Shown here: positions 11,353 through 21,266 of the stretch, one piece after another | How the letters are laid out: every line of letters starts with the position of its first letter | How positions within the stretch are numbered: position 1 is the stretch's first letter | Assembly (NCBI RefSeq): GCF_000938265.1 | Contig: NZ_JYFC01000002.1 | Span: forward strand, 620,001 to 684,000 | Direction: 5' to 3' | Origin: Agreia bicolorata | GTDB lineage: Bacteria; Actinomycetota; Actinomycetes; Actinomycetales; Microbacteriaceae | DNA length: 64,000 bases | Translations under genes and position numbers: made by a program | Notes under the pieces: model-generated | Databases searched by the model: none | Told to the model about the DNA's origin: nothing | The model's input: only the letters and a program-made list of their open reading frames with translations

Positions 11353-12798
11353 ATGCACTTCGGGCCCGATCTCCTCATTCTGGGCGCCCTATTCCTCATC
11401 GCCTATGTTCTCGGCCGGCTCGGCAAGAGCATCGGTCTGCCCGCGATTCCGATCTACATGGCTGTCGGACTTCTGGCGAGCCCCAACTTCCATCTCTTCC
11501 CGCTCGAGTTCGTTCACACCGAGTACATCGAGCTCATGGCCGTGTTCGGCCTCGTGCTGCTGCTGTTCAACCTGGGCCTCGAGTTCGATCAAGACGAGTT
11601 CTTCTCGAACGCCGGAAAGCTGATCATCTCCGGCGGCTCGTACATCGCGCTCAACATGGGGGCGGGGTTCGCGTTCGGGTTCATGCTCGGCTGGGGAACA
11701 CGTGAGGCGCTCATCGTCGCGGGCATCACGGCCACGAGTTCGAGCGCCATCGTCACGAAACTGCTCATCGAGCTCAAACGTCTGGCGAACCCCGAGACGC
11801 CGATGATCCTCGGCGTCACCGTCGTCGAAGACATCTTCATCGCCATCTACCTGGCGATCGTGTCGGTCGTGCTGTCGGGAGAGACCGAGATCTGGCCTGT
11901 TGTGGGCAAGCTCGGCATCGCCTTCCTGTTCCTCATCGTGATGTTCACGGTGGCCCGGTGGGGCGGGCGCTTCGTGTCGCGCCTGTTCCGCACCAAAGAC
12001 GACGAACTCTTCACAATTCTGTTCTTCGGCCTGGCGATCATGTTCGGCGGCATCGGCGAGATCCTCGGTGTCACGGATGCGATCGGCGCGTTCCTGATCG
12101 GCCTCGTGCTGGGCGCGACCCGCTACCGTAACCGCATCGAGCACATCGCGATTCCGTTGCGCGACGTCTTCGGCGCCTTCTTCTTTCTCAACTTCGGCCT
12201 TGGCCTCGACCCCACGAAGTTCGCGCCCGTGATCCTGCCCGTTCTCGGAGCCGTGCTGATGACCGTGGTCTTGAACGCGGGAGCCGGGCAGTTCGTCGCG
12301 TGGTTGAACAAGCTCGGTCCTCGTGCCGGAATCAACGCGAGCGTGATCCTGCAGAACAGGGGCGAGTTCGCCCTCATTCTCGCGACGCTGTCGCTGTCTG
12401 CGGGACTCGATGAACGCATCCAGCCGTTCGCGGGACTCTATGTTCTGATCATGGCGATCATGGGACCGATCCTCGCCGCGAATTCCGAAAAGATCTCGTC
12501 GTTGATTCTGCGCCCCAGGTCGGCTGCGGCGAAGGCGAGGAGCGTGCAGAGGACCCGTGACCCGATGCTCGACGAGGAGATCGCCCTCGTCGCCGCGGCC
12601 ACGGCCGGGCAAGACACGTCATTGCCCAGAGCAGACGACGAATCGGAGCCCACGCTCGATACGACGCCGCGCGCCCAGGCTGCTCCGCAGGAACCAGTAA
12701 CAGGCGACGTCGACGCCCTCATCGAGCAGGCCATGCGACAGTCGGATGGCCTCGGGCACAGTGATCGCGACACCCGCGAGAGAGACAGTGAATATTGA
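11353..12798 (+). CDS. CPA2-family cation:proton antiporter (KhtU-like)
   Basis: A 481-aa membrane antiporter of the Na+/H+ exchanger (KefB/KhtU) superfamily with about 12 hydrophobic segments ending near residue 375, then a charged cytoplasmic tail of about 100 aa. Family features are LLLFNLGLEFD in the third hydrophobic region and ITATSSSAIVTKLL in the core. It lacks the full KefC RCK domain, consistent with using the separate TrkA-C subunit just upstream. Expected to exchange K+ (or Na+) for protons. The stop overlaps the SURF1 start by 4 nt. Confidence 0.88.
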   Translation: MHFGPDLLILGALFLIAYVLGRLGKSIGLPAIPIYMAVGLLASPNFHLFPLEFVHTEYIELMAVFGLVLLLFNLGLEFDQDEFFSNAGKLIISGGSYIALNMGAGFAFGFMLGWGTREALIVAGITATSSSAIVTKLLIELKRLANPETPMILGVTVVEDIFIAIYLAIVSVVLSGETEIWPVVGKLGIAFLFLIVMFTVARWGGRFVSRLFRTKDDELFTILFFGLAIMFGGIGEILGVTDAIGAFLIGLVLGATRYRNRIEHIAIPLRDVFGAFFFLNFGLGLDPTKFAPVILPVLGAVLMTVVLNAGAGQFVAWLNKLGPRAGINASVILQNRGEFALILATLSLSAGLDERIQPFAGLYVLIMAIMGPILAANSEKISSLILRPRSAAAKARSVQRTRDPMLDEEIALVAAATAGQDTSLPRADDESEPTLDTTPRAQAAPQEPVTGDVDALIEQAMRQSDGLGHSDRDTRERDSEY

Positions 12799-13622
12799 CT
12801 CTGTTCAGCGTTATGCGGCGACCGAGATGGATCGCCGCCCTCGTGCTCGCCCTGGCCATCGCAGCCATCTTCGCCGGACTCGGCCAGTGGCAACTCGAAC
12901 GCGCCGTCTCGAGCGGCCAGGTCGATGACCGGCCCACCGAGACCGTGAAACCTTTATCGGAGGTCGCTTCCCCGCAGCAGCCCGTGCTTGCCGTCGAAGC
13001 TGCGCAGAAGGTGCAGACGCGGGGCATCCTCGAGCCTGCCGACTACAGCATCTTGGCCGACAGGTTGAACGGAGATCGGCCGGGCTACTGGGTGATCGCC
13101 CATCTCTCGGTCGACGAGCCGGGCACCCCCGCGCTCGCCGTCGCGCTCGGCTGGGCGCCGGATCGTGAGTCGGCCGTCGCCGTACGCGACCGGTTGGCAG
13201 CCCAGCCCCGCGCATCCGACCCTGTGGCGGTCGAGGGTCGCTACATCGACCCTGACGCGCCCAATATCGACGACGCCCAGAAAGCGAAGGGCGGCGACTA
13301 CGACATCACGACCATGAGTCCAGCGGCCCTGGTCAACATCTGGACGGCGTTGACCGATTCAACGGATGTCTATGGCGGGTACGTTATTTCGAGTGCGGCT
13401 CCAGACGGGCTCGACCTCATCGCCGCGCCTGAGCCGGACCGCTCGGTCGAACTCAACTGGCTCAATATCTTCTACGCGGTGGAATGGGTGATCTTCGCGG
13501 GCTTCGCGGTGTTCCTCTGGTATCGCCTTGCCCGCGACGCATGGGAGCGCGAGATGGAGGAACTCGAGGAGGCCGAACGCGACCTCGACGACCGGAGCCT
13601 CGTCGAGCACGGAATACACTAG
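12795..13622 (+). CDS. SURF1 family cytochrome oxidase assembly protein
   Basis: 275 aa with one N-terminal and one C-terminal transmembrane helix (WIAALVLALAIAAIFAGLG and WVIFAGFAVFLWYRLARDAW) around an extracytoplasmic domain, the SURF1 layout. The motif LGQWQLERAV after the first helix is typical. SURF1 proteins help insert heme a into the aa3 oxidase. The start is TTG overlapping the antiporter stop. The C-terminus ends in an acidic helix after the second membrane segment. The next gene starts 4 nt later. Confidence 0.88.
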   Translation: MTLFSVMRRPRWIAALVLALAIAAIFAGLGQWQLERAVSSGQVDDRPTETVKPLSEVASPQQPVLAVEAAQKVQTRGILEPADYSILADRLNGDRPGYWVIAHLSVDEPGTPALAVALGWAPDRESAVAVRDRLAAQPRASDPVAVEGRYIDPDAPNIDDAQKAKGGDYDITTMSPAALVNIWTALTDSTDVYGGYVISSAAPDGLDLIAAPEPDRSVELNWLNIFYAVEWVIFAGFAVFLWYRLARDAWEREMEELEEAERDLDDRSLVEHGIH

Positions 13623-13626
13623 ACGT

Positions 13627-14079
13627 ATGGCTCTCGAACCCAAACCCCGCGATTTTCCGCGTATTCGAAGCGCGGTCAAGCTCTACCGGGTTTCGTCCAT
13701 CATCACGGGCGTGATGCTGCTGCTTCTCTGCCTCGAGGTCGTGCTCAAGTACGTTCCGGCGTTCGGCGTGGAGCTCGAGTTGGGCGGCCCGCAGGGGTTC
13801 CTCGCCCTGGTGCCCGCAGGCACTGTCACGGCCGTCAACCTGTCGACCGGCATCCTCATCGCCCACGGGTGGTTCTACGTTCTCTATCTGTTCGCCGACT
13901 TCCAGCTATGGAGCCGCATGCGCTGGCCCTTCTGGAAGTTCGTGCTCATCGCTCTCGGCGGCATCGTGCCGCTGCTTTCCTTCTTCCTCGAGGTCAGAAT
14001 CGCCCGCGAAGTGAAGACGTACCTGGCCGGCCGTGAGGCCGAGCTGTCCGCATCCGCCCCCGTGGAGGTCACCCATTAG
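13627..14079 (+). CDS. DUF3817 membrane protein
   Basis: 150 aa with three clear hydrophobic helices ([55 protein letters not shown]), matching the DUF3817 family found in Actinobacteria near guaA. No function is known for the family. ATG 13627 is used rather than longer upstream starts, which run into SURF1. The final TAG overlaps the proposed ATT start of guaA (ATTAG), so translation is probably coupled. Confidence 0.85.
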   Translation: MALEPKPRDFPRIRSAVKLYRVSSIITGVMLLLLCLEVVLKYVPAFGVELELGGPQGFLALVPAGTVTAVNLSTGILIAHGWFYVLYLFADFQLWSRMRWPFWKFVLIALGGIVPLLSFFLEVRIAREVKTYLAGREAELSASAPVEVTH

Positions 14080-15664
14080 CACGCCCAGCCCCGACAGCCA
14101 GTCTCGGCCTGTCCTCGTCGTCGACTTCGGCGCGCAGTACGCCCAGCTCATCGCCCGTCGGGTGCGCGAGGCCAGCGTCTACTCGGAGGTCGTCCCGTCG
14201 TCGATCACGGCCGAGGAGGTCGCCGCAAAGTCTCCCGTGGGCATCGTGCTGTCGGGAGGCCCGTCGAGCGTGTACGAGCCCGGCTCGCCCGAGCTCGACC
14301 CCGCGATCTTCGACCTCGGCATCCCCGTCTTCGGCATCTGCTACGGATTCCAGGTGATGGCCCGCGCGCTCGGGGGCGAGGTGGCCAATACCGGACTCCG
14401 CGAGTACGGGTCCACCGACATGACGGTCACCGGTGAGGGCGGATCGCTCCTTGCCGGCCAGCCCGACTCGCAGACCGTCTGGATGAGCCACGGCGATTCG
14501 GTGTCGAAGGCGCCCGAGGGCTTCGAGGTTCTCGCCAGCACCTCGTCGACGCCCGTCGCGGCCTTCGGGTCGAAGGAACGACGCATGTACGGGGTGCAGT
14601 GGCACCCCGAGGTCAAGCATTCGGAGTTCGGACAGCGTGTGCTCGAGAACTTCCTGCACGACACGGCCGGCATTCCCGCCGACTGGACCAGCAGCAACGT
14701 CATCACCGATCAGGTCGCCCTGATCCGGGAGCAGGTCGGCGATGGCAAAGTCATCTGCGCGCTCTCCGGCGGTGTCGACTCATCGGTGGCCGGCGCGATC
14801 GTTCACCAGGCGGTCGGTGACCAGCTGACCTGCGTGTTCGTCGACCACGGTCTGCTGCGCCAAGGCGAGCGCGAGCAGGTCGAGATCGACTACGTCGCGT
14901 CGACCGGCGTGCGGCTCATCACCATCGATGCTCGCGAGCAGTTCATGGATGCCCTCGCGGGCGTCACCGACCCCGAGCAGAAGCGCAAGATCATCGGCCG
15001 GGAGTTCATCCGCAGCTTCGAGGCCGCCGCCGAGGCGCTCGTGCTCGAGGCCGCTGCGACCGATGGCGAGCCCGTCAAGTTCCTGGTGCAGGGCACCCTC
15101 TACCCCGACGTCGTCGAGTCGGGCGGCGGAACGGGCACGGCCAACATCAAGAGCCACCACAACGTCGGAGGCCTTCCCGAAGACCTGCAGTTCGAACTCG
15201 TCGAGCCGCTGCGCGCCCTGTTCAAAGACGAGGTGCGCGCCATCGGCCGTGAGCTCGGGCTGCCCGAGGCCATTGTGGGGCGCCAGCCGTTCCCCGGACC
15301 CGGCCTCGGCATCCGTATCGTCGGCGAGGTCACGTGGGAGCGGCTCGAACTGCTTCGTCAGGCCGACGCCATCGTGCGCGCCGAGCTCACCGCGGCGGGC
15401 CTCGACGACGAGATCTGGCAGTGCCCGGTCGTGCTTCTGGCCGACGTGCGCTCGGTCGGCGTTCAGGGCGACGGCCGTACCTATGGCCACCCGATCGTGT
15501 TGCGCCCCGTCTCGAGTGAGGACGCGATGACCGCCGACTGGACCCGCTTGCCTTACGACCTGCTGGCTCGCATCTCGAACCGCATCACCAACGAGGTGGC
15601 CGGCGTCAACCGCGTTGTGCTCGACGTCACGAGCAAGCCGCCGGGAACTATCGAGTGGGAGTAA
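14075..15664 (+). CDS. guaA: GMP synthase (glutamine-hydrolysing), probable ATT start
   Basis: 529 aa from ATT 14075. It converts XMP to GMP using glutamine and ATP. The N-terminal class I amidotransferase has the Cys in FGICYGFQ and the His/Glu pair in VQWHPEV. The middle ATP pyrophosphatase has the P-loop ALSGGVDSS, and the C-terminal dimerisation domain ends KPPGTIEWE. Start choice: the mature sequence begins [11 protein letters not shown], and no ATG, GTG or TTG lies between GTG 14033 and it. GGAGG (14064-14068) sits exactly 6 nt before ATT 14075, pointing to rare AUU initiation. GTG 14033 is the fallback. Confidence 0.93.
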   Translation: MSTPSPDSQSRPVLVVDFGAQYAQLIARRVREASVYSEVVPSSITAEEVAAKSPVGIVLSGGPSSVYEPGSPELDPAIFDLGIPVFGICYGFQVMARALGGEVANTGLREYGSTDMTVTGEGGSLLAGQPDSQTVWMSHGDSVSKAPEGFEVLASTSSTPVAAFGSKERRMYGVQWHPEVKHSEFGQRVLENFLHDTAGIPADWTSSNVITDQVALIREQVGDGKVICALSGGVDSSVAGAIVHQAVGDQLTCVFVDHGLLRQGEREQVEIDYVASTGVRLITIDAREQFMDALAGVTDPEQKRKIIGREFIRSFEAAAEALVLEAAATDGEPVKFLVQGTLYPDVVESGGGTGTANIKSHHNVGGLPEDLQFELVEPLRALFKDEVRAIGRELGLPEAIVGRQPFPGPGLGIRIVGEVTWERLELLRQADAIVRAELTAAGLDDEIWQCPVVLLADVRSVGVQGDGRTYGHPIVLRPVSSEDAMTADWTRLPYDLLARISNRITNEVAGVNRVVLDVTSKPPGTIEWE

Positions 15665-16787
15665 CGCTCGGGCTCAGCTGACCCGAGCTCGCTGCGCCAC
15701 GTGGAGTCCTCCACGGTCGGCGCAGCGTCAGGCGTGCGAAGAGCCATTCGAGCGGCCCCTGCGTGAAACGCAGTCGCCACACGACTGAGAACACGAGCGA
15801 ACCGGCCGCGAGGCAGAGGAACAGCATCCATGAGAATGCGTCGTCGGGCGCGTCCGGGTGCAGAGCCTCTACCGCGGCGATGGCGAGAACCTGTGCCGTG
15901 TAGATACTGAGAGGCATCGCTCCCGCCGCGATCAGAGGCCACAGGAGCCTGCGGCCGACAGCTCCCCTGACGCGTCCGACGCACGCAACGAGCAGCCCGA
16001 TCACCGCGATGGCGAGCGCCCCGGAGGAGATCGCCTCCGTCGTCGTGTCGGTATGCGCTACAACGGGCTCGCCGAAGGCGCTGGACAGCCCGTATCCGAG
16101 CGCGGCCACGGTGACACCTCCGACGATCATCACCAGGTGCACACGAGGTTTCGTGACGCCGAATCGTGCGAGCGCGAGGCCGGCGAGCACATAGGCCAGC
16201 CACACCGGTGCGGGGTAGTAGGAGTCGAGCCAGGAGAGGGGAATCGCCAGCGGGTTGTCGTCGGCTACCGGCACTGCGCCATCCCATGAGGTGGCGGCGA
16301 CGAGCGCGTCGACCACGGCAGGGCCGATGAGGGCGCACACGACGGCCGTGGCGGCCAGGGCCCAGCGGTTCAGGAACAGCAGCGGCACACACACCAGGAA
16401 CAGAAAGCCGTACGAATCGAGAATGATCGCGATGTTCGTCTCGAGCAACCACAGGCAGAGGCCCAGGGCGATGAGCAGAAGGGCCCGGATGGCGATCGAG
16501 AGCCGGGCGCGTGCCCGCGAAGCCCCTGCGGTCGCGGTGCGGTCGACCGGATGCGCGCCGCCGGTCATCAGACCGAGCGAGATTCCGGCGAGCGTGGCAA
16601 ACAGGATCGAGCTGCGGCCGTCGTAGAAGGCATTTCCGTCACCGGGCAGAGTGTGGGCCGCCAGCATGCCGAGGATGGCCAGACCTCGCGCCGCATCGAG
16701 ACCCGGGATGCGAGTATCGCCGCGACGGGGAACAACGACGGCGGGGCCGCCCCGAAGGACGGCCCCGCCGTTGTCGTCTGTCGACAC
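15648..16787 (-). CDS. HGSNAT/DUF418-type multi-pass membrane protein (acyltransferase-like)
   Basis: About 379 aa with roughly ten hydrophobic segments. The N-terminal motif [20 protein letters not shown] resembles heparan-alpha-glucosaminide N-acetyltransferase/DUF1624-DUF418 proteins, which include membrane acyl-transfer enzymes. The substrate is unknown. Start GTG 16787 is the first in-frame codon before the conserved RIPGLD; the upstream extension to 16850 would run inside the neighbour. It has no good ribosome site, and a terminator-like hairpin lies in its first codons. The 3' end overlaps guaA by 17 bp on the opposite strand. Confidence 0.72.
   Translation of the reverse strand: MSTDDNGGAVLRGGPAVVVPRRGDTRIPGLDAARGLAILGMLAAHTLPGDGNAFYDGRSSILFATLAGISLGLMTGGAHPVDRTATAGASRARARLSIAIRALLLIALGLCLWLLETNIAIILDSYGFLFLVCVPLLFLNRWALAATAVVCALIGPAVVDALVAATSWDGAVPVADDNPLAIPLSWLDSYYPAPVWLAYVLAGLALARFGVTKPRVHLVMIVGGVTVAALGYGLSSAFGEPVVAHTDTTTEAISSGALAIAVIGLLVACVGRVRGAVGRRLLWPLIAAGAMPLSIYTAQVLAIAAVEALHPDAPDDAFSWMLFLCLAAGSLVFSVVWRLRFTQGPLEWLFARLTLRRPWRTPRGAASSGQLSPSVTPTR
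16734..16775 (-). terminator. Hairpin downstream of the YccA-like gene, within the next gene's 5' end
   Basis: Perfect 12-bp arms at 16738-16749 and 16760-16771, extended inward by 4 more pairs to a UUCG tetraloop on the minus-strand RNA, followed by TTGTTCC. It fits an intrinsic terminator or attenuator for the YccA-like gene transcribed leftward. The U-tract is weak. Confidence 0.65.
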
Positions 16788-16801
16788 GCTGCTTCGAAAA
16801 G

Positions 16802-17587
16802 CTAGTTGCGGAAGATCGCGATGAGGCGAAGCAGCTCGACGTAGAGCCACACGAGCGTGACGGTGAGGCCGAAGGCTGCCGACCAGCCGTACTTGCGCGG
16901 GGCGCCGGTCTTGACACCGCGCTGCACGAAGTCGAAGTCGAGCACCAGCGAGTACGCCGCCATGATCACGGCGAGCACGCCGATGATGATGCCGAAGATG
17001 CCGGAGCGCAGGCCGAACACGTTGTCGGCGGGGAAGACGCCGGCGATCATGAGCACGAAGTTGAGCAGCGAGAAGACCGCGTAGCCGACCATGGCGATCA
17101 GGAAGATCTTGGTGGCCCGCTTGGACGCGCGGATCTTGCCGTTGGCGAAGAGCGCCAGGGTGGTACCGAAGACGGCAAGCGTGGCGAGCACGGCCTGCAC
17201 GACGATGCCCTCGTACTTGGTCTCGAAGAATGCCGAGATGCCTCCGACGAAGAGCCCTTCTGCCGCGGCGTAAGCAATGATCAGCGCCGGCGACGGCTCG
17301 CGCTTGAAGGAGTTGACGAGTCCGAGCACGAGGCCTACGAGGGCGCCGATGATGAACAGGCCGGGCACGATCCAGCCGACGACGGCGCCGGCCAGGAGCA
17401 CGGCAAACAGCAGCGCGGTCTTGACGATCGCGTCGTCATAGGTCATGCGCGATGTGTCGGCCGGTGTGGCAGACGGGCGCTCGTAGAGATCTTGCAGCTG
17501 TGTGCTCGACATCGTGGGCGCAGCATCGGCCGCACCCTTTCCGTTGAAGACAGGGTTGCGTGTGAACGCGGGGTTCGCCGACGGCAT
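16802..17587 (-). CDS. Bax inhibitor-1/YccA family membrane protein
   Basis: 261 aa. A cytosolic N-terminal stretch (about 65 aa, PSANPAFTRNPVFNGKG) typical of actinobacterial YccA-like proteins is followed by seven hydrophobic helices and the C-terminus LYVELLRLIAIFRN. The family belongs to the BI-1 superfamily of putative calcium-leak channels or stress proteins; the bacterial role is unclear. The start ATG 17587 is preceded by AAGAGG. Monocistronic with a following hairpin, divergent from the GDPD gene. Confidence 0.88.
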   Translation of the reverse strand: MPSANPAFTRNPVFNGKGAADAAPTMSSTQLQDLYERPSATPADTSRMTYDDAIVKTALLFAVLLAGAVVGWIVPGLFIIGALVGLVLGLVNSFKREPSPALIIAYAAAEGLFVGGISAFFETKYEGIVVQAVLATLAVFGTTLALFANGKIRASKRATKIFLIAMVGYAVFSLLNFVLMIAGVFPADNVFGLRSGIFGIIIGVLAVIMAAYSLVLDFDFVQRGVKTGAPRKYGWSAAFGLTVTLVWLYVELLRLIAIFRN

Positions 17588-17714
17588 GAGTTCCTCTTGT
17601 ACGTAGGTGGACGGAGTTCAAATCTACCGGGTCGACACGGGACCATGCCCGAGAATGAGGCCATTTCGCAGGGTTTTCGCGCAGGGCGGAGCCGATCCCG
17701 GCTACCGTGGTGGC

Positions 17715-18773
17715 GTGACCGCACCCCGTCTGCCTCTCGTCATCGGACATCGAGGTGCCCCGGGGTACCGCCCCGAGCACACCCGCTCGTCATACGAACT
17801 GGCCATCGCACTCGGTGCCGATGCCGTCGAACCCGACATCGTCGCATCCAGAGACGGAATTCTCGTGCTGAGGCACGAGAACGAGATCTCCGGAACCACG
17901 GACGTCGCGTCGCGCGCCGAATTCGCATCGCGCCGCACGACCAAGACCATAGACGGCGCACGGCAGAACGGCTGGTTCACCGAGGACTTCACCTGGGCGG
18001 AACTGTCGACGCTGCGTGCTCGCGAGCGTCTGCCGAAGATCCGACAGTCCAGCGCCTCGTTCGATCTGCAGGCACCGATCATGCGCCTGTCGGAGCTGCT
18101 GGAACTCCTCGATCGCGCCCGCGAAGAGACGGGCAGGCCGGTCGGGCTCGTCGCGGAGATCAAGCACGCGGCATATTTCGAGTCCATCGGCCTCCCCCTC
18201 GACGAGTTGGTCGCAGCCGAATTGACGAGCGCGGGGTGGAACTCCGGTGACGGCCGTCTCATCGTCGAGTCGTTCGAAAAGACGGTGCTCGATCAGCTGA
18301 GGAGCCGAGGCATCCGGTCGAAGAATGTTTTTCTGCTCGAGGCGGCCGGCTCGCCGCCCGACCTGGTCGCCCGCTTCGGTGCAGCGGCAGACAGCTATGC
18401 TTCGTTCCTCACTCGCGACGGTCTTCGGATGCTGCGGCGCGACCTCGAGGGCATCAGCGTCGACAGGCGCTTGATTCTGCCCCGGTCTGATCCGGACTCG
18501 AAAACGGCGTCGTCGACGCTGGTCGATGACGCGCACGCCGCTGGCCTCGAGATCTACTGCTGGACCCTGCGTCCGGAGAACCGCTTTCTCGACCGCCCCT
18601 TTCGGCGAGGCGACGACCCGTCGGCCTTCGGAGAGTGGCAGAGCGACTACGCGCTGATTCTCGCCACGGGCATCGACGGGGTGTTCGCCGATCAGGCAGA
18701 TCTTGCGATCGCCGCCCGAGATGCCGTGTTCCGATCGTCTGTGTCGCGGGGAACTGTCGGAGGTTCGGCTTAA
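17715..18773 (+). CDS. Glycerophosphodiester phosphodiesterase
   Basis: A 352-aa GDPD TIM-barrel enzyme hydrolysing glycerophosphodiesters to glycerol-3-phosphate and an alcohol. Visible catalytic signature: IGHRGAPGYRPEHTRSSY (general acid/base His) followed by GADAVEPDIVASRDGILVLRH, with the metal-binding Glu/Asp and second His. No signal peptide, so probably cytosolic. GTG 17715 gives the family N-terminus; the upstream in-frame extension is not conserved-looking. pcrA starts 12 nt downstream. Confidence 0.92.
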   Translation: MTAPRLPLVIGHRGAPGYRPEHTRSSYELAIALGADAVEPDIVASRDGILVLRHENEISGTTDVASRAEFASRRTTKTIDGARQNGWFTEDFTWAELSTLRARERLPKIRQSSASFDLQAPIMRLSELLELLDRAREETGRPVGLVAEIKHAAYFESIGLPLDELVAAELTSAGWNSGDGRLIVESFEKTVLDQLRSRGIRSKNVFLLEAAGSPPDLVARFGAAADSYASFLTRDGLRMLRRDLEGISVDRRLILPRSDPDSKTASSTLVDDAHAAGLEIYCWTLRPENRFLDRPFRRGDDPSAFGEWQSDYALILATGIDGVFADQADLAIAARDAVFRSSVSRGTVGGSA

Positions 18774-18785
18774 ACTGGAGCCGAC

Positions 18786-21200
18786 ATGACAAGCCTCTTC
18801 GACCTTCCCTCGACCGATTCCGGCACCGCCGGCCTGAAGCCCGTCATTCTCGACGGTCAGGGGCAGGGGGCCGCGCACAGCGACCTGCTCGACGGCCTCA
18901 ATCCCGAGCAGCGTGAGGCCGTCGAATACCGCGGTCCCGCCCTTCTCATCGTCGCCGGTGCAGGCTCGGGCAAGACCCGCGTACTCACCCATCGCGTGGC
19001 GAGCCTGATCGAGAGCCGCGAAGCGTGGCCGAGCCAGATTCTGGCGATCACCTTCACGAACAAGGCCGCCGCCGAGATGCGCGAGCGCGTAGAACAGTTG
19101 CTGGGCCAGGCCTCTCAGGGCATGTGGATCTCGACCTTCCACTCGGCGTGCGTTCGAATTCTGCGCAGAGAGGCCGAGAATTTCGGCTTCACCAAAAGTT
19201 TCACCATCTACGACTCGGCCGACAGTCGTGTGCTCATCAAGCGCATCATCAAGGAGCTTCAGGCCGACACCTTCGGGTTCACCGTCGGCTCGGTCTCCGC
19301 CAAGATCTCGAAGCTCAAGAACGAACTCGCCGACGTCGAGAGCTACGCGCGCACGGCGAATTTCGCCGACCCGCAAGAGGCCCTCTTCGTCGAGATCTTC
19401 CGCCAGTACACGCGCAGTCTGCAGGCGGCGAATGCCTTCGACTTCGACGACCTGATCAGCCAGACCGTGTTCCTGTTCCGCGCTTTCCCTCAGGTGGCCG
19501 AGCAATATCGGCGTCGGTTCCGGCACATCCTCGTCGACGAGTATCAAGACACGAACCACGCGCAGTACTCCCTCATCCGCGAGCTCACCCTGTCGCCCGG
19601 GTCGGTCGACCCCGGACAGCCGCCCGTCGCGGGCGCCTCACTCACGGTGGTCGGCGACTCCGATCAGTCGATCTACGCGTTCCGTGGGGCCGACATCCGC
19701 AACATCGTCGAGTTCGAGCGCGACTACCCGGGCGCCAAGGTGGTTCTTCTCGAACAGAACTACCGCTCGACCCAGAACATTCTCTCGGCGGCCAACGCCG
19801 TGATCTCGAACAACTTCGATCGCAAAGACAAAAAACTGTGGACTGCGATCGGTGACGGCGACAGAATCCTCGGCTATACGGGCTATTCGGGCCACGACGA
19901 GGCTCAGTTCGTGGCAGACGAGATCGCCAAGCTGCACGACGCAGGAACCGCCTACAAAGACATCGCCGTCTTCTACCGCACGAATGCGCAGACGCGTGCG
20001 CTCGAAGAGATCTTCATCAGGTCGGCTCTGCCGTATCGGGTGCTCGGCGGCACGAAGTTCTATGAGCGCGCCGAGATCAAAGACGTGATGGCCTATCTGA
20101 TCTCCGTCGCCAACCCGCAGGATGCGCTGGCGCTCCGGCGCATCCTGAACAGCCCGAAGCGGGGAATCGGCCCCGCGACAGAAACCCAGCTTGCGAGTTT
20201 CGCCGAGGCCAACGAGATCACCTATCGTGAGGCCATGCGCCAGGCGGGCTCCCTTGGCCTGGGGCCCAAGGTCACGTCGGCGATCCTGCAGTTGGCGGGG
20301 CTGCTCGACGAGGCATCCGAACTCATCGATCCCGAGCGTGAACAGGGCCCCGCCCCCGTGTTCGATGTTCTTGCCCTTCTGCTCGAGAAGAGCGGCTACC
20401 TCACGGCGCTGCGTGCCAAGCGTGACCCGCAAGACGAGGCGCGGGCCGAGAACGTCGAAGAACTTCTGGCGGTCACGAAGGAGTTCGGCAAGAACAACCC
20501 CGACGGCGGGCTCATCGACTTTCTCACCGAGGTGTCACTGGTCGCTGCGGTCGACGACCTCGACGACTCCAGCGGAACCGTGTCGCTGATGACGTTGCAC
20601 ACGGCCAAGGGGCTCGAATTCGAGGCCGTGTTCCTCACCGGCATCGAAGAAGATCTGCTTCCACACCGTATGTCGGCGAATGAGCCGGGCGGGCCGGCAG
20701 AAGAGCGTCGCCTGTTCTACGTGGGCATCACCCGCGCGCGCAAGCGCCTCTATCTGTCGCTGGCCATGACCCGCGCCCAATACGGCGAGACCGCGGTGGC
20801 GATGCCCAGCAGATATCTGCAGGAGATCCCGGCCGAGCTGATCGAGTGGGTGCAGTCTCCCGGCATGGCCACGTCGCGCGGCGGCACTCAGCCGCGCGCA
20901 CTCAACGCGAATCGCTCGTCGCGGCAGGGGTGGGGGTCGACCGGCTCTCAAGGCTCGAGCGACTTCCCTGCTCTTCCGCCGCGTCCGAAAGCAGAGTGGG
21001 CCAACACGATCACCAACAAGGTGCGGGACAACGGCGACCTCGAGCTGGCCGCCGGTGACCGCATCCGGCACAGCGATTTCGGTGAGGGCCGGGTGAACCA
21101 GGTCACAGGTGAAGGAACGAAGCGCGTGGCACACGTGATGTTCGAGAGCGCCGGCGCCAAGAAGCTGCTGATCAAGATCGCGCCGATCGAGAAGGTCTGA
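18786..21200 (+). CDS. pcrA: ATP-dependent DNA helicase PcrA/UvrD
   Basis: An 804-aa superfamily 1A 3'-5' helicase for repair and replication restart. Motifs in order: Q motif LNPEQREAV, Walker A AGAGSGKTRVLTHRV, Ia FTNKAAAEMRERV, II VDEYQDTN, III GDSDQSIYAFRGAD, IV EQNYRSTQNIL, V LMTLHTAKGLEFE, VI ERRLFYVGITRARKRLYLS. A Ser/Arg-rich linker then leads to a C-terminal Tudor-like domain (GDRIRHSDFGEGRVNQVTG) known in PcrA to contact RNA polymerase. Length and motif set are normal. It follows the GDPD gene by 12 nt. Confidence 0.96.
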   Translation: MTSLFDLPSTDSGTAGLKPVILDGQGQGAAHSDLLDGLNPEQREAVEYRGPALLIVAGAGSGKTRVLTHRVASLIESREAWPSQILAITFTNKAAAEMRERVEQLLGQASQGMWISTFHSACVRILRREAENFGFTKSFTIYDSADSRVLIKRIIKELQADTFGFTVGSVSAKISKLKNELADVESYARTANFADPQEALFVEIFRQYTRSLQAANAFDFDDLISQTVFLFRAFPQVAEQYRRRFRHILVDEYQDTNHAQYSLIRELTLSPGSVDPGQPPVAGASLTVVGDSDQSIYAFRGADIRNIVEFERDYPGAKVVLLEQNYRSTQNILSAANAVISNNFDRKDKKLWTAIGDGDRILGYTGYSGHDEAQFVADEIAKLHDAGTAYKDIAVFYRTNAQTRALEEIFIRSALPYRVLGGTKFYERAEIKDVMAYLISVANPQDALALRRILNSPKRGIGPATETQLASFAEANEITYREAMRQAGSLGLGPKVTSAILQLAGLLDEASELIDPEREQGPAPVFDVLALLLEKSGYLTALRAKRDPQDEARAENVEELLAVTKEFGKNNPDGGLIDFLTEVSLVAAVDDLDDSSGTVSLMTLHTAKGLEFEAVFLTGIEEDLLPHRMSANEPGGPAEERRLFYVGITRARKRLYLSLAMTRAQYGETAVAMPSRYLQEIPAELIEWVQSPGMATSRGGTQPRALNANRSSRQGWGSTGSQGSSDFPALPPRPKAEWANTITNKVRDNGDLELAAGDRIRHSDFGEGRVNQVTGEGTKRVAHVMFESAGAKKLLIKIAPIEKV

Positions 21201-21266
21201 TCTAGAAAGGCCAGCTCGAGAAGATTCAGATCGACAAAACCCAGCGTCGACCCGCGGCTTGGCTGC

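Noticed and set aside
16511-18250. 579-codon plus-strand frame spanning three genes
   Set aside because: Antisense to the DUF418-like and YccA-like genes and out of frame with GDPD; no domain recognisable.
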